Of a stretch of 64,000 bases of DNA, positions 41,379 to 52,127 are shown piece by piece. How positions within the stretch are numbered: the first letter of the stretch is position 1; every line of letters starts with the position of its first letter. The translations under genes and the position numbers were made by a program. The DNA comes from Ostrinia nubilalis (taxonomy: Eukaryota > Arthropoda > Insecta > Lepidoptera > Crambidae): NCBI RefSeq assembly GCF_963855985.1, contig NC_087110.1:6749001-6813000 (forward strand). Reading direction: 5' to 3'. Under the pieces are notes generated by a model. It made no database searches and was not told where the DNA came from. It was given only the letters and a program-made list of their open reading frames with translations.

Positions 41379-42473
41379 AAATACAAATGAGTAGGTCATC
41401 TTCATAGAAACGCACCGAGCGCGGTTTGTATGTGAGCGCGCCAATATAGGGGAGAGTTCGGTATATTGTACCGCCGGGTAAATTGTACCACCCTCATATT
41501 TCGTAAAGTATTTATTGAATGTCTGTAATTGCAACACTCAGCGATACACAACTAAAATCAATTAATATCGGCCATGTGGTTTTTGCCGTGACAACAAACA
41601 CGTGTGTTTTATTTTGAAAAGTATTTTTTCATTGTTTTCAAGTAACTTTTGACAATACATGTTTAGTTTGTAATTTTGTTAAATTTAATTACAGGGTGTT
41701 TCTAATATATTATTTAGAAGCGTAAATTAGTGTGGATTACAATTATTTGAAACATTTTTCGGTATTTATCAGCTATATTTTTTACCGATTTTTTAAAAGC
41801 ACCTAGTCGGCTAAATTGTACCACATCAAGTTGTATGGAACTTTACCAAAGGATTTTGAAATGTTTTTTAGTAAATCATATTTTGAAGTCATAATAGCGT
41901 AGTTATGTTTGACTAACAATAAATGAAAGCAAAAGACTGGCAAAGTAGATTAGGTACAAGTGTGTGTTACGATAATTGGAATTACAAAACTTGTACTCAA
42001 AATCGTGATAACGTGTAAAACAATATCGATTGTCTATGTTATTAACTACTGTTCTTTTTCGTTTCCTAATTTGTTAAGAATGTATCGTATAATATTTTGC
42101 CATAGGTTTTTTATAGGCTTGAAAATTATTGAAATCCAATTTAGTAACCTTGTGGTACAAATTATCGAACCGGTTGGCTAAATTGGACCGAAGCTCTGAA
42201 CTCGTACTTTGTTGATTTGTGCTAAATATACAACAATCATGTTAATTAATACTTATGAAATAGTAAGTTGAATAATGTATCTTTTATTACCCCCCCTTAC
42301 ATATGCGGCGCGCACGCACACACTGACAAAATTCGGCGCAACCACGACTGGCTCCCCGCTAATCCCCGCTAAATTTTGTCAGTGTGTGCGTGCGCGCTGC
42401 ATACGTGTTGGCGCGCTTACATACAAACCGCGCCCGTGCGTTTCTATGAAGATGACCTACTCATTTGTATTTA
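41379..42473. mobile_element. Inverted-repeat element (1.1 kb) with repeated ATTGTACC motifs
   Basis: Terminal 65-bp inverted repeats: TAAATACAAATGAGTAGGTC through CATAGAAACGCACCGAGCGC at left, and the mirrored GCGCCCGTGCGTTTCTATG through GACCTACTCATTTGTATTTA at right. AAATTGTACCAC-type words occur near 41466, 41483 and 41814, with related TGGTACAAATTAT at 42153. A strong hairpin is at 42308-42397. No transposase frame. Confidence 0.7.
42308..42397. repeat. Strong GC-rich hairpin
   Basis: GCGCGCACGCACACACTGAC, then AAAATT, is mirrored by AATTTT and GTCAGTGTGTGCGTGCGCGC across a spacer of about 38 bp containing a CCCCGCTAAT-type duplication. It may be a separate small MITE. Confidence 0.6.
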
Positions 42474-42570
42474 CTCTGGTTAAATTAACGCTTAAACCAC
42501 TGAACTGATTATTATTTATCAGATATAATAAAGTTAGAGAGACAGAAGAGATCCAAACCTTGAATAACCT

Positions 42571-42735
42571 CCTATAGCGACCGCCCGCGACTTCGTACAC
42601 GTGGACCCCGTTTTACCCTCTTAGGGGTGAAGTTTCGTAAAATGCGTTCTTACTGGATGTCACACCAATAAGGAACCTAGGTGTAATAGTTACTGAGATT
42701 TTGTGATTAATCAGTGAGTGAGTGAGAACTTCACA
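42571..42735 (-). mobile_element. Decayed Helitron of the (CTCA)n subtype
   Basis: The minus-strand 3' end is altered (CTATAG for CTAG) beside CGACCGCCCGCGACTTCG. The body has CCCTCTTAGGGGTGAAG and TCAGTGAGTGAGTGAGAAC. It is a relative of 23738-23932. Confidence 0.55.
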
Positions 42736-43734
42736 AGGTTAAAATAAAGTACTAGGAAGATACTCATAAATCTGTTATCATGCTTCTTATTAAGATAGAG
42801 CAAATCATAATAATAATGCAAAAAATGTACCTACTAAAGGAAAGTAACAACACAAAAATCTATCACCATCACACCTAACTGCAAATTGTTGCAAACAAAT
42901 CCCAAGGTCATTCGATATTAAGCTAACTGTCACTCGACAGGCGTGATCTGATTAACTCAAGCATTATGAGTCCATTAAGGAAAACACAGCGATAAAATTT
43001 GTAGCAGTTTTGTGATAAAATCTCCACCGTAATTGTATTCTTCGTCCCATTGGGGGAAATGGGGGGGTGAAACGTGAGTGAGTAAGGATTAGGCTGTTCC
43101 GTAGTATTAGTTAGAACTCGAAACGCTCCAATTTACAAAACACTTCTCGCGAACAATGAATACGAAGCTCTCAGTATCTAATCATTTCATTAAAGATTTT
43201 GCTCGAAATAAAGCCACAATTTCACCAATTCACAGAAAAACATGTTTTTGTACTAATATCAATCCGTCCAAAATATATTTGTGGATAAATAGTTCCTCAC
43301 TAGTCTGGTCAGTGTCGGAGAAATCCTTCATAATATTTTGTCTGTAGTAAATTTAATTTTGAGGGTCATGCTCTTGGCATGGAAGCTATATTATGTTCTG
43401 ATGATATATAAATAACAAAAAAAATATTTATTCAGTAAATCATGGTTACAAATTAAAGCCATTACACTTTTATTGGGAATGACTCGTGACTTCCCATAGT
43501 GTTCACAGTGATTAACCTAGTGATGATGATGATAATAATACCTATTTACATAATATTCACCTAGCTTAAAGTGATGCCACTTTACGAACTAAGGTCGGTC
43601 ACAAAGCAACGCCTAAACCTCGTATCAATCTCAATTATAAAGTTTGTCCTTTGCTTGGTATAAATATTGAAATTGAACTAATCAAAAGCATCTAGCCTTG
43701 AAATTTTGAGTTCTCAACTTCCTTCTATTATAAA
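42736..43734. other. No recognisable feature
   Basis: AT-rich DNA; no ORF with recognisable motifs and no repeat boundary. Confidence 0.3.
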
Positions 43735-43933
43735 CTAGCTGACCCGGCGAACTTTGTTCCGCCTTAATGGCAATAAATAAGCAGACTTTTTTTTATTTCG
43801 AACGGGATGAAAAGTATCCTATGTCCTTCTCCTGGCTCTAAACTACCTCCCTGACAATTTTCAGCTAAATCGGTTCAGCTGTTCTTGAGTTATAAGTGGT
43901 GTAACTAACACGACTTTCTTTTATATATATAGA
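43735..43933 (-). mobile_element. Helitron, first of a tandem pair (199 bp)
   Basis: The minus-strand 3' end CTAG (43735-43738) is preceded by GTTCGCCGGGTCAG. The body has ATTTCGAACGGGATGAAAAG and TAAATCGGTTCAGCTGTTC. The 5' end on the minus strand is TCTATATATATAAAAG. It directly abuts the next copy. Confidence 0.8.
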
Positions 43934-44129
43934 CTAGCTGACCCGGCGAACTTTGTTCCGCCTTAATGGCAATAAATAAGCAGACTTTTTTTTTATTTCG
44001 AACGGGATAAAAAGTATCCTATGTCCTTCTCCTGGCTCTAAACTACCTCCCTGACAATTTTCAGCTAAATCGGTTCAGCTGTTCTTGAGTTATAAGTGGT
44101 GTAACTAACACGACTTTCTTTTATATATA
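43934..44129 (-). mobile_element. Helitron, second of a tandem pair
   Basis: Starts with CTAG at 43934, the base after the first copy, and is nearly identical to it (one extra T in the T run, GATAAAAAG for GATGAAAAG). It ends in TTTATATATA against the foldback transposon. Confidence 0.8.
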
Positions 44130-44131
44130 TA

Positions 44132-45951
44132 CAACGTGTCCCAAAATTCAAGGATAAGCCGGCGCCGCAGGGTGGACATAGTCATGACTGCTTTAGGAAA
44201 AATAAGAAAAAAAATATATCTCAATTATTTTTTAAGTTAAACAATAAATTATGAAATTCGTCGAAAATTTATACCCCTTATGATATTTTACATTACCACG
44301 ACTACAATTTTTCAAATACTTCACTTTTTTTGTTTGTATCGGCAACTTAAGTAGTGCTGCTGTCCACCCCAATTCTTAAAACCCTCAGAATCCTTGCAGT
44401 TTTTACACAAAAGTTAATCAAAATTTATGATATTTCCTTAAAATTTTGATCGATTTTTACTTACACTCCACTTTGACTCGTCGTTTTGTAAAAAAACAGT
44501 ATGAACACTACTGCGGCAAGTTTTTTATAAAGTTGACGCAACTATCCAAGTTTTCGAAATGGTATAATACTCTAAGAAAACTAGTCGCAAAAAAGATATG
44601 CGTACCATTTTTACAAGCATTTCGCTTGTAAGTTAGTATGAGATAAATCTTGCAACTGAATTTAAAACCAGTTGTCCTTAACCAATTGAGCTGAAATTTG
44701 GTATACTTGTGTAAGTACGATGACAATGCAATATTATGGTACCATTGAGCTGGATGGAGTATGGAGGTGGCCATAGGACCTCTTAACGAAACGGCGGAAT
44801 TACATCTAGTTTGGGTTCGTTGGACTTGTCTTTTCGAGCACTTTAGTGCTAGACGATGTTCAGGGTCCTGATGATGAAGTCAAGAGGTGGCAGGAGCTGG
44901 CCATAGGAACTCCTAAACGAAACGGCGGAAGCTTATCGAGTTTGGGTTCGTTGGATTTGTCTTTTCGAGCACTTTAGTGCTAGATGATGTCCAGGGTCCT
45001 GATGATGAAGTCAATTATAATTTTCAAACAAAGTCAAGCTTGTTTTTAAATAAGTTTTTTTTATTACAACTTTATTTTAAGCTTTTTAGTTATTCTCAAT
45101 CTCATGGCCTAAGTGCTCGGGAAGACAAATCCAACGAACCCAAACTCGATAAGCTTCCGCCGTTTCGTTTAGGAGTTCCTATGGCCAGCTCCTGCCACCT
45201 CTTGACTTCATCATCAGGACCCTGAACATCATCTAGCACTAAAGTGCTCGAAAAGACAAGTCCAACGAACCCAAACTAGATGTAATTCCGCCGTTTCGTT
45301 AAGAGTTCTTATGGCCACCTCCATACTCCATCCAGCTCAATGGTACCATAATATTGCATTGTCATCGTACTTACACAAGTATACCAAATTTCAGCTCAAT
45401 TGGTTAAGGAGAACTGGTTTTAAATTCAGTTGCAAGATTTATCCCATACTAACTAACAAGCGAAGTGCTTGTAAAAATGGTACGCATATCTTTTTTGCGA
45501 CTAGTTTTCTTAGTGTATTATACCATTTCGGAATCTTGGATAGTTGCGTCAACTTTATAAAAAACTTGCCGCAGTAGTGTTCATACTGTTTTTTTACAAA
45601 ACGACGAGTCAAAGTGGAGTGTAAGTAAAAATCGTTCAAAATTTTAAGGAAATATCATATTTTGATTAACTTTTGTGTAAAAACTGCAAGGATTCTGAGG
45701 GTTTTAAGAATTGGGGTGGACAGCAGCACTACTTAAGTTGCCGATACAAACAAAAAAACTGAAGTATTTGAAAAATTGTAGTCGTGGTAATGTAAAATAT
45801 CATAAGGGGTGTCAATTTTCGACGAATTTCATAATTTATTGTGTAACTTAAAAAATAATTGAGATAGATTTTTTTTCTTATTTTTCCTAAAGCAGTCATG
45901 ACTAGATCCACCCTGCGGCGCCGACTTATCCTTGAATTTTGGGACACGTTG
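44132..45951. mobile_element. Giant foldback transposon A (1.82 kb, arms about 844 bp)
   Basis: Left arm 44132-44975 and right arm 45109-45951 are inverted copies with few differences, loop about 133 bp. Tips are CAACGTGTCCCAAAATTCAA and TTGAATTTTGGGACACGTTG with TA on each side (44130-44131, 45952-45953). Each arm contains two tandem copies of a 120-bp unit (ACGAAACGGCGGAA, TTTGGGTTCGTTGGA, GAGCACTTTAGTGCTAGA, GGTCCTGATGATGAAGTCAA). Matching open frames of 88 codons in the two arms are mirror images and show no known motif. The TA duplication suggests a Tc1/mariner-type parent. Confidence 0.85.
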
Positions 45952-46566
45952 TATATACAGGGTGACAGGTAAAGCGATACATTCCTTGAAAGGGGTTAAA
46001 GTAGAGCTTATTTGCAGTCATTTAAGTCATATGACACCATGTCCGAAACTTGTTCATTTCCAAGTTATTCAAGATTTAAGTATTTTTTAAAAAATCTCCA
46101 GTTTTTATGTTAAAATGTACCCTTGTAATGAAGAATACGGAATAATCTTAACTTTTTTGTTGTATTCGTATAGCTAAATAATAAGATTGACATTTTAAAT
46201 TAAAATTTGCAAGAAAGAATCGTCATTACTCAAGTAAAAGCTAAAAAACCATGTATTATTTTGCAAAAAAAATACGTTTTAGGTAATTAAACGAAGAATT
46301 ACCAAGAAAAAATGTACGGAATGTTGTGTACAAATTACAGAATTTAGTTCCTTGATTCATTAGCTATTCAAAAAGGTACAGGTGTTTAACAAACACTACA
46401 TAATTATTTTTTTATTTGAATTTAAACGTCTAGTAAGATACTTTCATAAAAAAATTAATAAATAAAAAAGTCACACTAACAATTATTCTTGGGTCTCAAT
46501 AAATGAAAAACTTAGTATTTTAATAGTAATTGTATCACCTAATTTTATTTAGGTCATCATCTATCA

Positions 46567-46706
46567 TTATTTTAAGTCCTGCTCAAACTGTGAGCCCCGT
46601 CTTCTAATACAAGCTCGTAGTCTGTTTCTCACTTCTGTTTTTGTGACTCTTGTTGTCAAACTTTGCTGAATATCTTGAGCTGCCCTCTGAATGCGCTCAC
46701 GAAGCT
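46567..46706 (-). pseudogene. Transposase C-terminal end, inverted copy in the left arm
   Basis: The minus strand reads LRERIQRAAQDIQQSLTTRV, continues in frame through RNRLRACIRRRG and ends QFEQDLK, stop at 46567-46569. This is the same C-terminus as in the right arm, but here the frame is intact. It is cut at the palindrome junction and is not a gene by itself. Confidence 0.75.
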
Positions 46707-46718
46707 TTCACACACACA

Positions 46719-47034
46719 GCACACTTTCGGCTCAGTGTACGCCAATGGATGGATCAACAATATCCACTTCGTTGGATTGGGCGCGGTGGACCCATTCCTT
46801 GGCCAGCCAGAAGTCCGGATCTGACCCCTTGCGATTTTTATTTATGGGGTCACATGAAGTATCTCTTGTATGTAACCCCCGTAAACAACGAGCAACAGCT
46901 TCGTGAGCGCATTCAGAGGGCAGCTCAAGATATTCAGCAGTTTGACAACAAGAGTCACAAAAACAAAAGTGAGAAACAGACTACGAGCTTGTATTAGAAG
47001 ACGGGGCTCACAGTTTGAGCAGGACTTAAAATAA
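46719..47034 (+). pseudogene. Mariner-like (IS630/Tc1/mariner superfamily) transposase remnant
   Basis: The loop and right arm encode AHFRLSVRQWMDQQ, RWIGRGGPIPWPARSPDLTP, CDFYLWGHMKYLLY and LRERIQRAAQDIQQ, the block that in full-length transposases lies between the second and third catalytic acidic residues and beyond. A 2-base deletion near 46938 (compare the left arm) shifts the frame. The other frame continues to QFEQDLK and a stop at 47032-47034. The N-terminal DNA-binding half and the first catalytic residues are missing. Transposase homology is a confident family-level call; the exact clade is not. Confidence 0.8.
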
Positions 47035-47636
47035 TGTACCTAGATAAAATTAGGTGATACAATTATTATTAAAATACTAAGTTTTTCATTTATTGAGACC
47101 CAAGAACAGTTGTTAGTGTGACTTTTTTATTTATTTATTTTTTTATGAAAGTATCTTACTAGACGTTTAAATTCAAATAAAAAAATAATTAAGTAGTGTT
47201 TGTTAAACACCTGTACCTTTTTGAATAGCTAATGAATCAAGGAACTAAATTCTGTAATTTGTACACAACATTCCATACATTTTTTCTTGGTAATTCTTCG
47301 TTTAATTACCTAAAACATATTTTTTTTGCAAAATAATACATGGTTTTTTAGCTTTTACTTGAGTAATGACGATTCTTTCTTGCAAATTTTAATTTAAAAT
47401 GTCAATCTTATTATTTAGCTATACGAATACAATAAAAAAGTTAAGATTATTCCGTATTCTTCATTACAAGGGTACATTTTACCATAAAAACTGGAGATTT
47501 TTAAAAAAATACTTAAATCTTGAATAACTTGGAAATGAACAAGTTTCGGACATGGTGTCATATGACTTAAATGACTGCAAATAAGCTCTACTTTAACCCC
47601 TTTCAAGGAATGTATCGCTTTACCTGTCACCCTGTA

Positions 47637-48180
47637 TAGAATATTATTATGTACTAGCTTCCTGATTTCAAATTCAAATCATTATAGTCTAGCGCATAAC
47701 AAGTCAGTGCCTGAGGTATGGAAGTGGCATGGGATGGTGTTTTTGTGACGTCAAACGTTAGGGAGATTTCAGTGTACTTACCATTTTTATTTATTTATTT
47801 ATTTATTTTAGGAATTACAAACAAATGTGTTACAGAAATTAACTTATCTACTAGACTTATGTATTATTTATGTGGTAACACATCCCACTACGTAATCCAC
47901 ATATTGATATATGAAACCATGTAATATAGAGCGAGGCAATTACAATTAAGGTACACCTTATAAACGCGGTGTAGCTCAACACCAAGAAGTAATTAATATT
48001 ATGTTCAGACTTTTAATTATTAATTTTGTTCTGTTTTTTTTTTCATTTAATTTATCTTAATTTTAATTTGGTCACTTTGCAGAGTGTCTAAAATATGCTT
48101 TTTAAATCTTGAGGAACTCTGGGAAAAGTCGATGCTATTAAAATTCTGGTTGTAAATGGACAACAGTCTATTGAGTGGGT
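47637..48180. other. No named feature; (ATTT)n run
   Basis: An (ATTT)n microsatellite at about 47786-47811. The rest (47812-48180) may be a retroelement remnant but shows no motif I can name. Confidence 0.35.
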
Positions 48181-48350
48181 TTACCATGAGTTTATGTTAC
48201 GTGTGCTCGCTAGCGACTGCGTAAAAAATAACATTAGATGTATGACAGATTGTACAGCGCCCCTAGCGGCTACTTTCAAGAACAAAAATCTTCATAGATT
48301 TTTTTGACGTTCCTACTCGCTAGCGAGCACACCATGGTAACTCATGGTAA
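48181..48350. mobile_element. MITE (170 bp), family with three copies in the window
   Basis: Ends TTACCATGAGTTTATGTTAC and GTAACTCATGGTAA, with GTGTGCTCGCTAGCGA mirrored by CGCTAGCGAGCAC. The core has TACAGCGCCCCTAGCGGCTA. Relatives are at 52001-52127 and 63871-64000. Confidence 0.75.
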
Positions 48351-48883
48351 GCACACTGATGTGCTTGCTTGTGTATGCCTTGTCACGTCATAATACAATG
48401 TCAATTACAACTGTCTACAGTATTTTTGCGCACGGGTTATGCATAGCTTATTTTTATTGCTTTATAACCTAGAAACAAGAATAACAACCAAAAATTGTTC
48501 TGAATTTGCTTTTATATGTAAAAAATAGAAAAATTCATATCAATGAATGTATGAAACATGAACATAGAGATGATGTAATTTGTTGCCAAATATTTTTTTT
48601 CTTTCTTTCTTTCATTCTTCTTTCTAATTATTAAAACATAACAAAGATCCATTTAAGATTCATTCTCACAAGAGAAAAATTAAAATAGAGTCCAAATATT
48701 TATTAAAAATGAAAAGTTCTAATTTTCTGTCATGTTCCATAGAAGTTTTTTTTCATAAAAATCTAACCATATCATGCTTTTAGTATACTGGCCTTGGTAA
48801 CGTCGTTTCTCAAATCCCACTATATTTTGATGAAAGCGTGCCCCTTGTTCTTGCGAATAAGCCCCCATAATTATTTATAAATA

Positions 48884-50150
48884 CACCGTGTTACTTTGCA
48901 TTCTTGCCATATTCACAGAGATAAAAGTAGGGACCAATACCTGTTATTTAAGATAAACAAGAGACTCCCTTAAAGAAAGTACACTGAGTTTTTAGTAAAT
49001 TTGGTTTTGCAGTACAAATTGGAATAAACCAATTTTGTCTCGCACTTTCTACAGGTGCAAGTGGAATAAACCTAGTGGGCGTGGTCTAGTTCTTATTAAT
49101 CTGTGATGTTTTATGGCTCTGGGTACCAGCCTTTTTATCCAGTCATAATAATTATTTTAAAATACTCTTCAGTTGATTTTAGATTTTCCTTTCTACTCTC
49201 AGTTTCTACTTTACGGGCTTAGGACCGTCAAGAATACGTAATAATTATTAGGCTTTTAATTAATTTATAACATTGTTCCCTATTTTTCAAATTAATAAAT
49301 TAAGTATGAAATGAAATCACCTTATTCACAATTAATTATTTATTTATGAGTTCCTACTTACAAAGTTTACGTACTGCGAAGCAAGTGTTCAAAGTGTCCT
49401 CCGTTCTGATGAAGGCACAGTCTAGCACGGCGAAGCGTAGGTATTTCGCTTTAGTTTTCGCAACACATAAACGTTTTGTCTCACAGTTTCGCTGAAGCAA
49501 TCCTTTCACGTAACACGTTTACACTTTTTATCTCTTCTGCGCATACCAGGTCGTTTCAAGTCACTCCAAAAATAACAGTCCATTGGTGTTAGGTCCGAGG
49601 ATCGTGGTGGCCAAGCTACTGGACCCCCTCGTCCAATCCACTGTTCACCAAACGTATTATTCGCGCACTTGACGTCCTTATTGTGGGGGAGCACCATCCT
49701 GCTGGTAGTAGAGCATTTGGTGTAACGCTAAGGGTACGTCATCAAGCATTTCATTTAAGACGTCTTGCAGACACTCCAAGAACCATTTTGATTAAATTAT
49801 TCGTTGTTTGAATACACTTCAGTCATTTTTGTATTATTTATAACGTGATTTGTGATTGATGGATTTCTCAATTTTTTACAAAAGTGTCAAAAAGACATTT
49901 TAAAGACAATAGATTGCAATAGATATTTAAAAATACAATAAAAAGTAAAAAAGTCTCCATCGCCATCGCTAACATAAGTGATGTGCATGCGTTACGATAG
50001 TTAGTGATGTGTTTAACAGATTGTCGATAAAATAAAATATTCAAAATTAAAAATCAAAATTTTCGGGCATTATTTTTTAACGGATTTGTGTTCTGTATCA
50101 GTAATATAGTTACCTCTGTAAATATGGCAAGAATGCAAAGTAACACCCTG
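48884..50150 (-). mobile_element. Mariner-like DNA transposon C (1.27 kb, decayed)
   Basis: Inverted ends of about 35 bp (CACCGTGTTACTTTGCATTC at left, GAATGCAAAGTAACACCCTG at right) with TA on both sides (48882-48883, 50151-50152). It encloses a broken transposase gene on the minus strand. The tip CAGGGTGTTAC resembles those of foldback B and the MITEs at 30973 and 39708. Confidence 0.8.
49367..49800 (-). pseudogene. Mariner-like transposase pseudogene
   Basis: The minus strand encodes DVLNEMLDDVPLALHQML, then YYQQDGAPP (second catalytic Asp region), FGEQWIGRGGPVAWPPRS, SDLTPMDCYFWSDLKR, and in another frame TLRRARLCLHQNGG, HFEHLLRST and a stop at 49367-49369. A run of five C near 49687 puts QQDGAP and HNKDVK in different frames (one extra base), and a further break lies after DLKR. 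The N-terminal half is not recognisable. Non-functional. Confidence 0.8.
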
Positions 50151-50675
50151 TATATCCCAATGAGAATGTGACGTGCATCTTGAGAGACATTCTACTATGA
50201 AGATGGAAAATTCAAATCGCTATAACTTCTTAAAAAGCAAATATTTTCAATTTGTAATCGCACTTTTTTATATACATTTGCTTAGGTATAATAATCAGAA
50301 TATAATAAGTAAAATCCATGCGCAAAAGGAACATTTTTTTTTGTTGACCGGTGTTATGTCACCCCTCTCGTACCGCTTCCATACCTCAGGCATTTACTCA
50401 GTTATGCGCTAGCCTATAATAATTGTAGGCCCTTTTCAGGGTACATAAATAGGTATAGTTCCAAAATACTGAACTGTCCTATCCATGACATTGACAGTGG
50501 GGCGCCACCGTCAATACCGAATCGCTGGTTCCGATTTTTGCCATGTTGGAAACCATAAAGTTGAACGATGGTAGCGCCCCCCTGTCATTGAGTTTGGTGG
50601 GACAGTTCAGCGTGGGTCATCTATACGTCCCAATTAAAGCTTGCCCTGTCACCATTTCAGGACAGCTTATCATAA

Positions 50676-51006
50676 CCCGCCTCTGTGGTCTAGTGGTTAA
50701 ACCACCTGCTTCAGACGGAGAGGTCCCGGGTTCGATTCCCAGTGGGGGCAGAATTTTCTGTTCGGTTTGGTTGGTGGTAGGGCTTGTTTCAAGTCCGCCT
50801 GGTTAGCTACCACCATCTTACCTAAGTCTGTCGCCATAACAACAATGTTAACAGCATTGTTGTGTTCCGGCAGTTAGAGGTAAGATAGCCAGTTCCTCTG
50901 TGGTAGAGGATTCTGGGTGAAGCTCGCTTCCACCTTCGGCCTGATCATCACTTACCATCAGGTGAGACAGGCCAAGAGCTTCCTTGTTGTGGATTAAAAA
51001 AAAAAC
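50676..51006 (+). mobile_element. tRNA-derived SINE (family B), full length
   Basis: The tRNA-like head has A box TGGTCTAGTGGTTAA (50686-50700) and B box GGGTTCGATTCCC (50728-50740), an arrangement that would recruit RNA polymerase III. The body follows with GGTTAGCTACCACCATCTTA, GCATTGTTGTGTTCCGGCAG, TCTGGGTGAAGCTCGCTTCC and GGCCAAGAGCTTCC, then an A-rich tail ending near 51006. The anticodon arm is mispaired, so it is not a tRNA gene. The head resembles tRNA-Glu or tRNA-Asp; the parent is not certain. Confidence 0.85.
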
Positions 51007-52000
51007 AATTTTGAATTTAAATTCGGTTCGTAACTTATACCCACTGTACCCTAATAAGAATACAGAATGTTTACTATTTTTTGATGAAACAACGTAAGGA
51101 TGATGAAATACGCCCATTTTTATCCTATTAAAGTGTTACCGTTCCATTTATACCGCATTTTTGTGGTTTCTCTAAGCTTCGGGAACATTACTCACATATA
51201 ATGTTTTTGTGGTACTTAAATAAGGAAATTGGTGCTTAAAAATAGAATGATATCTTAAAATTATTCAGTTTTCTGTTTATAAATGCTCCTCTTTATTATA
51301 AGGTTTTCTTTATCTTTCCATAAAACCTTAGATCGTTTAATAGATCCTAAGTAAATACACAGCTTGGTTTAAATACGGGTTTTGTACGCGTTGTAGCGTG
51401 ACATTTAATATTTCACAAAATTTTATTTATCAGGTAACTTTTTTAATTCAGGTATTAATATAATTTTGACAGTCAACTGGTAAACAAAGAACGATCCCGT
51501 TTAGTAGTATTCCAGCCTTGTTTTCCAGCTCTATTTTATTTATAGATCATAAATAAACAGCCGCTTTTTCAAATGAAATATCACTATTATATTAATATAT
51601 ATTATTATATTCCATCCTCCAATTAAGTGGTAATTTTCTTTTTTAGTTGCTACTAAATCAGCATAAATTAAGACATCTGTAGCCCATAATAACACGGTAA
51701 AAGAGCTTACAAAACATCTTATCTAAACCGGGTTTATTACCAAATAATTTCCATACCTTTATTGCTGTACAGCGGCAGTATATCAAGCCTTTCAACGCCT
51801 ACTTACGTGTTTCCATGACGCGAAAACGATTTTATAGCTACGTTTCCAACGATAAATCTTTCCCGTGGTTCCGTGTCATTTGTCAATCTTTATTTATAGT
51901 TAAAAAGCTTTCAGCCCTCTTATAAGAGACGCTGGGACGTTTACACCTCACGACTTTGTTAATACCTACGTTGGGGGTATAGTGTCGACTATATTGACTG
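51007..52000. other. No recognisable feature
   Basis: AT-rich, with an (AT)-rich stretch near 51588-51612. No ORF or repeat recognised. Confidence 0.3.
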
Positions 52001-52127
52001 CGTTTAAAAATATATGAAGATTTTAGTTCTTGAATGTTTTCGCTAGGGGCGCTGTACAATCCGTCATACATGTAGCTTTACTTACGCAGTTGATAATAAT
52101 ATCTAATGCGTTTGACGTAAACTCACA
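52001..52127 (-). repeat. Decayed copy of the 48181 MITE family
   Basis: On the minus strand GTGAGTTTACGTCAAACGC, ACTGCGTAAGTAA and TGTACAGCGCCCCTAGCG match the core and left end of 48181-48350. The right end is lost. Confidence 0.6.

Larger units (their letters stand above)
45958..47634. mobile_element. Giant foldback transposon B (1.68 kb, arms about 740 bp) carrying a transposase end
   Basis: Left arm 45958-46706 and right arm about 46899-47634 mirror each other from the tips (CAGGGTGACAGGTAAAGCG / CGCTTTACCTGTCACCCTG) to GCGCTCACGAAGCT. TA flanks both ends (45956-45957, 47635-47636). The 190-bp loop and both arms encode the C-terminal part of a mariner-like transposase. It looks like an inverted duplication of the 3' half of an autonomous element with loss of the 5' half. 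Confidence 0.85.

Noticed and set aside
44508..45577. Two matching 88-codon frames on opposite strands
   Set aside because: They are the same non-coding arm of foldback A read in mirror image; no transposase or other motif.
46650..46997. 115-codon frame as an intact small gene
   Set aside because: It is a chimera of arm sequence and a transposase fragment with a frameshift near 46938.
50676..50755. Possible tRNA gene
   Set aside because: A and B boxes are present, but the anticodon stem is mispaired and the sequence continues into a SINE body with an A-rich tail; a truncated relative lies at 29364.
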